Assembly (NCBI RefSeq): GCF_947179165.1
Contig: NC_077245.1
Location: 15,904,740 to 15,968,739 of the forward strand
From: Solanum dulcamara
Taxonomy: Eukaryota > Streptophyta > Magnoliopsida > Solanales > Solanaceae
DNA length: 64,000 bases
Direction: 5' to 3'
Made by a program: the position numbers and the translations under genes
Shown: positions 22,869-33,339 of the stretch, in pieces
Layout of the letters: every line of letters starts with the position of its first letter
Position numbering within the stretch: the first letter of the stretch is position 1
The notes under the pieces: generated by a model
The model's database searches: none
Told to the model about the DNA's origin: nothing
Seen by the model: the letters and a program-made list of their open reading frames with translations, nothing else

Positions 22869-23103
22869 TGAAAAGAACTGTACAATCTTGACTGTCCTTT
22901 ATTCATTCCCCCAAGAGAGAATATATATGTGATACAATATTGAAATAAGAAAACTAAATATTTTCTTAATATGGTACCAAATATACAAAGAATTATATGG
23001 TAATTATTTCCCTACAAATAATTACCAAATACATACAGAATTATATGATAATTATTTCCCTATAAATATGCTACCACATATACAAAGATATTATACTTCA
23101 ATA
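22869..23103 (-). repeat. 5' LTR of copia-2 (235 bp)
   Basis: It matches 19064-19250 except for about 48 extra bases. These form a tandem duplication of the segment around GGTAATTATTTCCCTACAAA (near 23000-23060). Confidence 0.85.
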
Positions 23104-23108
23104 AAGGG

Positions 23109-24079
23109 ACGCACCTCGATTATGTTAATTTCAATTCACCAATTTTTATTTATCTCGAGCCTGACGAATGAAATTATGATAAACTAACGGATAACCTAGC
23201 TCAGTTTGATAATTAATTTTATTTTTAAAAATATTATAAATTAAATAATTAAAACTATATATTCATAATAACTGGCAGACATGATCGATTTTCTAAAAAA
23301 AAAAAACTCAGATACAATCTACAATTTTTGCATCCCACCTGCCAAACAAAATTGCAATCCAATTCACACCTACAAATAACACTAAATATTGTCAAATCAT
23401 TAGTAAAGTTGTTCGATCTGCAGTGGTATACCCGTGAAAACATCATTAATTGTCTCGACCTAGCGTGAAGACCCTACACCTTCCCGTCTAGACTGGATAC
23501 GGTCTTCCTTAGGCCTAGACCGTACACTCTCCAATTTTGTTTTTCCCCCGAGAATGTTGATCCACATATTTATTGTACTATCAACATTTTATCATATTGA
23601 GTCCCACTTATTTTGTAAAAGGTCCACATCTTGATGTACTCTTCTATTTAATAATTTATTTATCTTAAGGATTATTTAAGAAATTAAAAAAATATTTTTT
23701 TATTTAAATTTTGTGTTTAGTCAAACTATATTACATAAATTGGGATAGATGGACTATAAAAATAAATGGATTCTATTTGTTTTTTTTTATCTGTTCTTAA
23801 AAAAAGATAGTTAAGTAATTAAATAAAGTGACTTTGTCTCTTGATTTTTGCAAGATAATTTTGAATTATTTTTATGGAAGCAGATCATGTCCATCGGTTT
23901 ATATAATTTTATCTTGGTAAATATAATCCGCAAAAGATGTGTGTAAAAATACAAGGGACCTACATTGATTTTTATAAAAATGAAAAACAAAAATCAGGAG
24001 CCTTACTCAGTTTCTTCTCGATTTTTTGGACCAAATCAGTCCCTCAATCTTCATTGTTTGATTTTTGCGATGTTTATAG
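23109..24079. other. Unassigned AT-rich DNA
   Basis: I find no coding region. Short segments such as AACTGGCAGACATGATCG and the CCTAGACCGTACACTCTCC stretch near 23500 have no recognisable family. Long A/T runs (23292, 23780) are typical intergenic plant DNA. Confidence 0.5.
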
Positions 24080-24815
24080 TAGTGTTGGGACTCGACTCTC
24101 AACCCCGACCCCCCAATTCCAACCCAACCCAGGATCAAACTAACTATGACTCAAAAATCGACTCCTAAACCCGACCCACGACTAGACTCCTGACCCCGAC
24201 CCCACTCAACTCCAACCTTGACAAGGGACTCGACCCCGACCGTAGGACCCGACTCCTGACCCCTACACATGAACACACTTCGAGCCCCGACCCCAACTGA
24301 CATTCGACTCCCGAAATAAGATCTAACCCCCGATCTCAATCCATGACTGGACTCTTGATCCAAAATCTAACTCACAAACCCATATCTAGACCAGACTCCC
24401 GACCTCGACATAGAACCCAACTCTTGACCCCGGATTGGGACTAAATTCCCAACTATTGATCCCGACCCTAACCCGACCTTTACTTAGAAATTGACCCAGC
24501 CATAACCCCAATCAAACTCAAGGTCAAGGTTAGGTCCTGGCTTTAGGTCAGGTCTCCGATCACAATCTGGGATCAAGATCGGGGTTAGGTCATGAGTCGA
24601 CATCGAAATCGAGTCTCAGGTCATAACTGAAATTGGTTGTCAGGTCCCTAGTTAGGGTTAGGCCAAGGTTGAGTGGAGGATCAAGTTGTGAGGTGGATGG
24701 AATAATGATCGAGGGTTGGGTTCCGATTCGGGGTCAGGATCGTGTCTCAAGTTTGTATTGCTGTCAATTCGGGGTCGAGATAGGGGTTCGTGTCTATGTT
24801 AAAAAATGGGTGCCC
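24080..24815. repeat. Degenerate minisatellite that switches strand in its middle
   Basis: From about 24080 to 24490 the plus strand is a degenerate series of GACCCCGAC, GACTCCTGAC, CAACTCC units, C-rich. From about 24500 to 24815 it becomes the complement type (GGGGTTAGGTC, GGTCAGG, CGGGGTCGAGA), G-rich. The result is a large imperfect inverted repeat of the same motif class. Long open frames through it are by-products of the repeat. Confidence 0.75.
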
Positions 24816-25389
24816 TATTTTGGTGTCATAGTATTTGCCAGTTATACCTAATGTTATTGAGACAATATTTTATTCTTATTAACCACTAGAAAATTAGTTA
24901 GGAAAATATTTTCCTCTTCGTTTCTTCTCACAGCGAAGATCATTAGTCTCAGCGTTTCACACTGCGAGCTCCGTGGAGTGGCCAAGAAGACTTGATCGCA
25001 TTCTAGCTGGTGATTGTTCAAAGTTTGTTGCCTCGACATTTCTCCTACTTATCTTTCTCGTCGTAAGCTCTCCGCTCCCCTGGAAACCTCAATCATCCCA
25101 AGCCTAGGATTCTCGCCCCAGGCCCAGAGAGCCATACATATATATGCTCAGATTTGTCTTAGGCACTTCATAGCGAGTAGGCCTTGAAGCTTATCCCTCA
25201 TTCCACTTTGAATTTTAGATAACTAGGTGTGGGATTATGGGTTTTGTTACTACTTACTTTGTTCATAATTTCCATTGCTATGATACGACTTAATTATGTT
25301 GCTTAATTAATATTGCATTATAGGATAACGATTTCAATATTTATCTAAATTGTTTACCTCTTATTAAGATTAAAATTCGACTACTCGGA
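24816..25389. other. Unassigned stretch before block c
   Basis: No supported gene. Somewhat less AT-rich at 24950-25200 (GCGAGCTCCGTGGAGTGG, CCCCAGGCCCAGAGAGCC). I do not recognise the family. Confidence 0.45.
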
Positions 25390-25865
25390 GAAGAGGAAAT
25401 GGAAATGGAAATGGGGAGAGACTACAACGAGGGAAATCAAACTCTCATCAACAAGGTAAAAGTATAGCCAACCAACTAAGCTACTAAAATTCCCCAAAAT
25501 TCGAGTTACTCCACTTTATATTAAATTTAGAAATTAACAACGGAATAACAAATATTGAAGAGGAAAATTAACAAACGAAAACGAAGACTCGTGTTACAAA
25601 CTTACAAAATCATTGAAGGTTAATTAATAAAGGAAATATCACTCTCATAGAAGAAAAAAAATAGGACACCATAGTTTATTAATGAGCTTAATATATATAT
25701 ATATCAAGAGTATTGTAAAGAATCAGGTAAATAGTGTAAATATTTTTTACAATATTAACGATGTATATAAGTTAAACTCTCTAAATACATATGAATTACA
25801 TAAATACTTTATTCAATAATATTTTGCACAATCTAGAAAAAACAGGTTCATTATAGTAAAGGGAA

Positions 25866-26036
25866 CTAAGAGGTGCCATCAGATGGGTTAATCTTTTTCT
25901 TGTCATTCTTGAAAGTGGACACCACAACTTTTCCTATCTTTTCAACAGCCATTACCTTCACTGATTTCTTGTCTTTCTTTGGAAACACACTTCCATTCTT
26001 TGATGTGCCTTCTTTTCCCTTCCCATTATTCTCCAT
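25866..26036 (-). CDS. Small Lys-rich protein gene, copy c (56 aa), intact
   Basis: The ATG at 26036 gives a 56-codon open frame ending TAG (25866-25868). The protein begins MENNGKGKEGTSKNGSVFPK and ends NDKKKINPSDGTS. It has 14 Lys, no Arg or Cys, six acidic residues and a net charge near +8. No signal peptide or membrane segment is visible. The middle (SVKVMAVEKIGKVVVSTF) could form an amphipathic helix; this is inference. Start choice: first ATG after a TATA box at 26130-26138, same start in all five paralogues. Coding status is supported by paralogue comparison: against copy e I count 6 synonymous and 6 nonsynonymous changes in 168 bases, and family indels are multiples of three. I do not recognise the family; role unknown. 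Confidence 0.7.
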   Translation of the reverse strand: MENNGKGKEGTSKNGSVFPKKDKKSVKVMAVEKIGKVVVSTFKNDKKKINPSDGTS

Positions 26037-26129
26037 TTCTCTTAGAATTAATTATGAATATAAGGAAGTGTAATGTATTATTGCTTTGTTGCTTTAACTT
26101 GTTATGCTTTGAGGAGTTCATATGTTGAG

Positions 26130-26138
26130 GTATTTATA
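26130..26138 (-). promoter_or_regulatory. TATA box of small gene copy c
   Basis: Minus-strand CTATAAATA, 94 bp before the ATG, in the family-conserved block. Confidence 0.7.
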
Positions 26139-26692
26139 GGAGTTTAGGCTTTGTTTATGGCATTCTTCTGAATGTTTTCATGTAGCTTCTTGTTCAATTT
26201 CTAAGTTAGCTCATGGAAGATTTTGAGAACAATGTTGTCTATTACTTGCATATGGAATACGTTTGTGTGTGTGTTTATGATGTGTGTGTTTTTGAAATTC
26301 GTATTTATTTATATCTCAAAGTCTTGTGTTATTAAAAAGTGTAAGTTCATATAGATGTGCTAATCGCCATGAAACTATTCATTTTTAATTAAAATCCAAT
26401 TAGTTACTAAAAATTGAATAATATTTATTTAGTATTTTGTCCGCCTCAGTTTATGTGAAGGGGTTCAGAGTTAGTACGAGGATCTTTGATTTTGATTATG
26501 AATTCGAGTAAAGACTCTTTAAATATTTTACAACAAAATTTATAAATTCAAAAATTATACGAAAAGTACTACAAATTAATAAAGCTTATAGTTCCCCCGA
26601 AAAAAAAGTTTGAGCAAATTATATTATTGCATGGTGTGTGTGTGTTGGAGGAGCATGGGTTTTGTGGGTGTGTGTGGGTGTGTGGATTAAAT

Positions 26693-26704
26693 AGGATGAC
26701 TCCT
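26693..26704 (-). promoter_or_regulatory. Conserved upstream dyad AGGATGACTCCT, copy c
   Basis: Intact dyad within 26632-26712, about 560 bp above the TATA box. The flanks (GGATTAAATAGGATGACTCC, GAAGATATGTAGATCGTAG) are the same at copy e. Confidence 0.45.
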
Positions 26705-27230
26705 ATTTAATTTGCCTCAGAAGATATGTAGATCGTAGTTTTCATAAAGGAAAAATGTCCCTACCATAATATTTACATGAAAAAATATCTCGTGCTCAAA
26801 TATTCAGCTTAATATGTTTTAAAATGTGTATTGATGGCATTAAAGAAATAATGCGTAAAAGATTTTATTAATGTATTAAGCGTGTGGGCCAATTCTTGTT
26901 AAATTGTTTGTCTTTTGTTTCTTTTTTAGTAGGTAAGGGATAAAGGGAATTCACTATAAATTTTGTGCATTATATTGTGTGTTTTTTTCAAAAGAGCGGA
27001 TTGTTTTTTGGGTTTTGACTTATAAATCAAAAGTCTAGAATTTTTAATTTATGAATTCTGATTAATTTTATTGTTTTAGCTTAAGCTAAGTGTTTATAAG
27101 TATTTTTTATTTACTCAAACACTCTAAAAATATTTTTAAACTGTTTTGGCTTAAAAATACTTAAAATAAGTAAATCTAAGCAAGCTCTTAAAAGCATATA
27201 TCCCTTATCACTCTTATTATTAATATCATT

Positions 27231-27649
27231 CTACTATTTTATTCTTCAATTTTATTAAATGAAATAGTATGAAAGATTCTTATATTTAATTTGGATTGTT
27301 AGTTGAATTTTTCTACTCATGACTTTACCAGTCCTTTTTTACCAGTCCTTTTTAATACATCTGATCATTGAACGAACTCATGTGACAATTAGTATTGAAT
27401 TGAAAAACTGTTTGACGTACACGCATATTAAAAGCTTTTCATTAAAAATATACATATAATCAGAAAAAGAATAAGTAAAGGCAAAAAAAAAAGAAAGTAA
27501 AAACAAAAACATACCATTCCTCTTCTCCTTTCCTGTTTAAAAAATTAGATTGCCTCCACTATCAAAAACTACTTCTCTCAACAGAAAATTTTATCTACTT
27601 CTCTTCCTCCATCTCTTTTCTTCACTATGAAGCCCAAATTGAAACCAGC
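27231..27649. other. Unassigned AT-rich spacer
   Basis: Homology between flanks of copies c and e ends near 27230 (equivalent to about 50145). No gene or repeat border seen from here to copy 0. Confidence 0.5.
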
Positions 27650-28131
27650 CAAGAAATATTTTAATAGCATAAAAATTTGGTAATTTCTCGTGTATTTGTC
27701 AATGAAACAATATGAACACACATTTTAAGAACTACTTTTAAACATCAATAATTCAATATAATAGTTATTTGGTAGATGAATATTTTATTCTTAATTAGAG
27801 TTCTCGGATTCGAGTCTCTCTTGATACAAAATTGTCTTTGTTAGAAAACGTTTTACCCGCAATGCGGAATGTTCCGACGCAAATTTAAATTTAATAGGAT
27901 TCTAAATATGGATATCAGACTCTGAAAAAAGTCTATTTTTATTTATATATCTAATATTCAGTCAATTTAAAAAATATCAAACTTTAAATTCTTTGGGGAA
28001 CATGGAAAAAATATGAGGAAGGGAAATTATGCTATGGATTGTTGGAGATCATAAAGTGTGTTTTCAAAAGCTTTCAAGTATCAACAGTGTTGGGTGCGCG
28101 TGAATTGCTAACGTGTGCCTACTGATCGGAA

Positions 28132-28620
28132 ATGGCAAGAGGAAGGAAGAAGGAGGAACTCATCAAGCTGGTGGTGACACCTAAAGATTTGGGGACTACA
28201 GATCTAATATGTCCAGTAGGTAATGAGGAGAAGCAAGAGTCAGCAAGCAATGAAACAGTAACAGAAACAGGATCCATCAATGTGAAGCATGATATAGTAA
28301 CTAATATTACTTAGCACAAAAATGAACAAAGAATTTTAAGAATAGCATATTATACTGTCAAATTAGTTCAAAGAAGTAAGAAAAATAGCGCGGTTATGGC
28401 GGGCGGGCGGAGTGGGTTCAAAACAAACAAATTATGCCACCCATGGCAAGTTAAAAAATTTGTGGGTTAAGTCTCAATCAGTCCCTCCACCCTGCTCGAT
28501 TGCTATTCCTATTCCCAACGATTTTCATCTGAGTAAAAATAAGAAATATTAGGATTTATAAGTTGTGTGTGTTCATGGCAGGTGGTTTTGCTGAAGCTAA
28601 CATGTCAGTGCACATAATTT
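28132..28620 (+). pseudogene. N-terminal fossil of a LINE ORF1-like (DUF4283-type) gene, copy 0
   Basis: The ATG at 28132 opens 60 codons beginning MARGRKKEELIKLVVTPKDL and then a stop. Short in-frame islands continue (about 28430, NKQIMPPMAS). The basic MARGRKK start followed by a Ser/Thr/Gln-rich stretch is common at the N-terminus of Solanaceae LINE ORF1-like proteins, as I recall them. The DUF4283 core itself is absent here. Copies at 31223 and 53937 have an early stop (MGR then TGA). It may equally be a low-value open frame in a repeat. Confidence 0.45.
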
Positions 28621-28750
28621 AGATCCTATAAATTTCATACAGGAATGATAATATGTCAAGGATCAACCGATAGATATTTCGCTACTTCTCTATAATTATT
28701 GTGAGAGAAGAAAGTCGGGGTCCAATAAAAATATTATTTATATTATCAAG

Positions 28751-30560
28751 TATCATGACCTCGACCTGCCGTGACTGACACCAACTCTAACTCTCTGATG
28801 GGAGAACTATTCTAATAACCCAACAATAGTAATCGCAATGTATACACAAGCTTAAAGATGCGAAAGAAGGTTTAAATCAAAGATAAATGCTGAGTTCCCA
28901 TAAGCTCACAAACCAACTAGTTATCAATATATGGAAGTAAACACACCCTAGGAATTGAAAGTCGTCCGTACCAAAACTCTAACTAGTAGTCAATATAAGA
29001 AGGGAAACACTCCCAAAAACCAATTCATAATACTAAAATAGTGTCTGGAATCATAGTTCTGGAAAAGGGACTAGAACACAGAAGAGTCCATGGCAGCTTG
29101 AAACAAACAGTTCACCCTTGAACTCGAACAAGCTGACTCTTCTAACCGAGGTCTCTTTGCAGCCGGCTGAATATGTCTTGTACTTAACAAAATAGCGGAG
29201 CAAGAGTAGTATCAGTACAAAAAAACAACGGTATACTAGTAGGATCACGCGGTTAGCTAGTAAGCGGATCATAAACTAGTAAATTCAACACAATAGGCAT
29301 ATACATATACAAAATAAGTCAACTAATCTCAAGTTCAACTATATTCAGTAATATTACAACTCAATATCCTTCACATACTATAACTTCACACAGAGGTCCT
29401 CTAAGGGGATTTACAAACAATTAACTTTGTGTCGGAATATAACACTCGATCTAAATATGTGTCGAAACATAGCATTCAATCCAATTATATGTCAGAATGT
29501 GAAACCCGATCTAATTATGTGTTGGAATGTGACATCTGATCCAAATGTGTATCAAAACGTGATACCCGATCCAAGCATACCAAAATCAAAATTGCATTCA
29601 GTATTTACATATTTATATCACCAAAAACAGATTCATCACAAAAACAAGACAACAAGTGATCATTTCACACATAATCTAGCATGTTTCCCTATTTATATAC
29701 ATATGCATATCATGAAGCAATTTAACAAGTATATGATACACATACGGAAAACTAGACCATCACCTACCTCAAATTCATGCTTCAACAACCTTACAATGCA
29801 AGAGCCTTACCTTTCCGGGTTCGTTCTTCTCATTCTTGGTCTAGAAAACAATAAATACATATAAAGGATTAATACAATGGCCTAAATATCATGAAATATA
29901 ACACAATTCACACCATAGGCCAAACCCATGATCCTAACCTCACCCTAGGGCTATTTTCCACTATAGGTTTTCAGTTCAAACCCTCCCCCAATGATTACCC
30001 ACCATACTTTCTAGGTTCTAGGAATCAAAGTATGAATTTAGGGAGTAAAATTCTTACCTTAAGCAAGGAAACCCATGGAAACTTGATAGAATTCACCCTA
30101 GGTTTTCTCTTAAAGTCCAAGAAACTGATTTTGCAGAAAAAGACCATTTGTGGACTTTGTCGCGACTGTCCTATTCTGGCGGGAATAATCCCACTTTGAC
30201 GGGATATGTGGAAACTGTGAGCTCGGAGTTTGTGCTCCAGGCCCCCATTTCACAACACACCTCCTTCCAATTACGTATTAAAATATACCTTTCATGTCAA
30301 CTTTGATTTCAGGAGTTTTATTCGCCCGAATGCGATTCCGCGAAGATGTTTATGCTCCGTATCATCCTGGCTATCATCCTATCTAATCAAATTAGAGGTT
30401 TGACCTTCAATCATTCACATGACTACCCTTGACTTCTCTTGACTCAGAATTCGTCCAAGTTTGACCTAGGCTAAGTTTTTCCAAAGTTACTATCCAAAGT
30501 TTTCTGGCCCGAAATCCTTCCCCATTAGCCTATTTCTAACAACGGGGACAGATTATTACA
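28751..30560 (-). mobile_element. Solo LTR inserted in copy 0 (1810 bp, older)
   Basis: It starts TATCATGACCTCGACC (expected TGTCATGACC, second base changed) and ends CAGATTATTACA. It is flanked by TCAAG (28746-28750) and TCGAG (30561-30565), a 5-bp duplication with one substitution. The intact site is seen in copy 1 near 32213 (ATCAAGTTGCTTTTATC). No coding sequence. It contains a run of GTGTCGGAATATAACAC-type units (29425-29580), related to the minisatellite at 37210. Likely a Ty3/gypsy solo LTR. Confidence 0.75.
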
Positions 30561-31222
30561 TCGAGTCACTTTTATCTTTTTAGAAGGTAAATTGTTTTTT
30601 ATCTTTAAAAGTACAAAGTAATACTTTTTATAAAGAATTATTCATAATACCTTTGTGGTAACCTAATGAGAGTGTAAAAATTAAAGTGACACTATATATG
30701 CTATTTTTTTTTATGAAAAGGGAAACTCACTGTCGCTATTCTTTAGGTGCGCACTAGGTAAAACCCCTACTTCCTATATTTGTCAATGAAACAATATGAA
30801 CAGACATTTTAAGAACTACTTTTAAACATCAATAATTCAATATATTAGTTATTTGGTAGATGAATATTTCATTCTTAACCAGAGGTCTTGGATCCGAGTC
30901 CTTCTCGGTATAGAGTTGTCTTTGTTAGGGAGGAGCATTTTACCTTCAATGTGAAATTTTTTGACGCAAATTCAAATTTAGTAGAATTTCAATGTGGATA
31001 TCGGACTTTGAATAATTTTTTTATATATATATATATATTATTCAATTAATTTAAGAAATATCAAACTTTAACTTCTTTGGGGAACATGGAAAAAATATGA
31101 GGAAGAAAAATTATGATATGGGTTGTTGGAGATCATAAAGTGTGTTTCCAAAAGCTTTTTAAGTACCAACAATGTTGGGTGCACAATAGCGTGAATTGCT
31201 AACGTGTGCCTATTAATCAGAA

Positions 31223-31745
31223 ATGGGAAGATGAAGGAAGAAGAAGAAACTCATCAAGTTGGTGGTGAAACCTAAAACAGATCTAATATGTTTAGTAGGT
31301 AATGAGGAAAAGCAAGAGTCGGCAAGCAATGGAACAATGATCTCTTCTCCCCTCAAGGGAGGTCACCTCAAACACTAATAGAACAGTAACAGAAACAGGA
31401 TCCAGCAATGTGACGCATGATATGGTAACTAATATTACTTAGCACAATTTTGAACAAAGAATTTTAAGAATAGCATATTATATTGTCAAATTAGTTCAAA
31501 GAAGTATGGAAAATAGCGCGGTTATGGTGGGCGGGCGGAGTGAATTTAAAACAACAAATTATGCCATGCAAGGAAAATTAAAAGTTTTGCGGCTCAAGTC
31601 TAAATCCATCCCACATCTGCTCCACCCTGCTCCAGTGCTATTCCTATTCCCAACACTTTTCATCTCAGTAAAAACAAGAAATATTAGGATTTACCAATTG
31701 TGCGTGTTGATGCCAGATGGTTTTGCTGAAGCTAACATTTTCCAC
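31223..31745 (+). pseudogene. LINE ORF1-like fossil, copy 1
   Basis: Aligned with 28132-28620 but with a TGA at codon 4 and a 47-bp segment (31337-31385) missing from copy 0. The open frame at 31506-31793 falls in the 3' part and is kept in copy 2 (54220-54507), but only because the two copies are nearly identical. Not a gene. Confidence 0.45.
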
Positions 31746-33339
31746 AAAACTGAAGTGATGATTACATTTGTTAATATAGTACAATATTTGTAACTCTCAT
31801 AAGTCTTGTAAGGTAATTGTCATTGTTAAGAATGCCATAAGTTTATTATCGATATTAAATTAAATATCTATACTAAAAATTATGACATTGAATTAAATGT
31901 CTGTAAATTAATTTGTGATATATAAGAGGCATAATAATGAATTATTGTATATATCTTTAGTTTCTTGCAATGATAGATATTTATAATAAATATTAATTCA
32001 TATATTCTTATAAAACAAAAACACTATCACATATTAAATTACAAAATAAATTTATATTGTTAGTGCACATAATTTAGATCCTATAAATTTCATACAAGAA
32101 TGATAATATGTCAAGAATCGACCTCCAGATATTTCACTACTTCTCTAGAATTGTAACGATAGAAGAAAGTCGGGGTCAAATAGAAAAATTATTTATATTA
32201 TCAAGTTGCTTTTATCTTTTTAGAAAGTAAATTATTTTTTTAACTTTAAAAGTACAAAGTAATACTTTTTATAAAGAATTATTCATAATACCTTTATGGT
32301 AACCTAATGAGTGTGTAAAAATTAAAGTGACACTGTATATGCTATTTATTTTTTTAAGACAAGAAAAACTTGCAACCGCTACTCTTTAGGTGCACACAGT
32401 ATAAAACTCCGGCTTTCATGCAATAGCTCACAAATCATTTATTCCGATCTGATTTCTCAGGTAATGATGACACCTACTTCAATGCATCAGTAGGTAAGCC
32501 TAACTCATAGCCTGGAGCCTAAAGCAACGGGCTATAAAGTGGAAGAGAAACAAAAGAAACACAAACCAATAATAATGAGAAGAAGGAGGAGCCAACATAG
32601 GTACATATCCAAAGAACCATCCCCAAGACCTAACATCAATCGATATTTGAGCATCTAACCAAAATAAGAGTACAAGTCTTTTACAATTATAATATAGATA
32701 CAGAAAGTCTTCGAAAGTAAGTAAAGACTAGTATTAGACCAAAACAAATGGAAATCAGCAACTTCGGGAGCCAGGAGCTCACCAAATCTATGAATCCAGG
32801 CTTCTTTGCACAAAATCTAAATCACCGACGATAACCCATACTATGATATACAGGGTGCAGAAGTGTAATATGAGTACTAAACAAATGGTATTCAGTTGCC
32901 ATAGGTCGGCTGATCCCCACAGATAAAGCAAGTATAAATAACATATAAACAAGGTAAGTACATCACAAGTAACTAAGCAGGATCTAACACAAGGTAGAAC
33001 AAGAAATAAGAGTGAAGAAATAGAATACATGGAGAAAGGAAACAGAGTCAAGGAACGCACATGTATGAGAAAGACAACAACCTATTTACAACAATGAAGC
33101 ACTATAGGAGTCAACTAAGCAAGAACAGAAAACTGACGATCATAACTAATTACATAGTCACCTATAGTGTAATGAACTATTCCGTTGTTACTAAAAGTAT
33201 ATGTGGTAAAGGTATACAAATCTCATTCGTCATAAGACTAGGTTCAATTCCTTGGTATGAGAGTGCATTAGCTTGAATTAAGGTCATACAATGCTCCTAA
33301 CACAAAGTTAAGTTGAAAGTATTTTTTCAACTTAATTTC

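Larger units (their letters stand above)
19064..23103 (-). mobile_element. copia-2: internally deleted Ty1/copia element (4040 bp)
   Basis: On the minus strand: 5' LTR (22869-23103), primer site (minus TGGTATCTGAGCC at 22856-22868, one mismatch to the iMet type), a gag stump, GAG-pre-integrase, integrase, RT, RNase H, polypurine tract (minus GAGGGGGGGAG at 19251-19261) and 3' LTR (19064-19250). AAGGG flanks both sides. Most of gag is missing: frames jump from the N-terminal GDNFDEW near 22695 straight to a protease-proximal segment, so the element is about 0.8-1 kb short. Stops and frameshifts are frequent. Confidence 0.93.
27650..30773 (+). repeat. Decayed repeat block, copy 0 (split by a solo LTR)
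   Basis: 27650-28750 and 30561-30773 match 30776-32400 (copy 1) and 53446-55080 (copy 2), at perhaps 85-90% by eye. Marker strings are TTTGTCAATGAAACAATATG, GCTAACGTGTGCCTA and TAGCGCGGTTATGG. Copy 0 lacks about 320 bp present at 31740-32058, and a 47-bp stretch present at 31337-31385. The left edge shares extra sequence with copy 2 only (AAATATTTTAATA, TTGGTAATTTCTC). It joins copy 1 head to tail near 30774. Confidence 0.8.

Noticed and set aside
24151..24851. Open frames of 70-72 residues on both strands, rich in Gly, Val and Ser
   Set aside because: By-products of the degenerate C-rich/G-rich minisatellite; composition follows the repeat unit.
31506..31793. 95-residue frame starting MENSAVMVGG, repeated at 54220
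   Set aside because: Overlaps the decayed LINE-like fossil; in copy 0 the same region has stops. No coding constraint shown.
32788..33060. 90-residue hydrophobic frame, conserved at 55501-55773
   Set aside because: Conserved only because copies 1 and 2 are near-identical. It lies in LTR-like sequence, and no independent homologue or promoter is visible.
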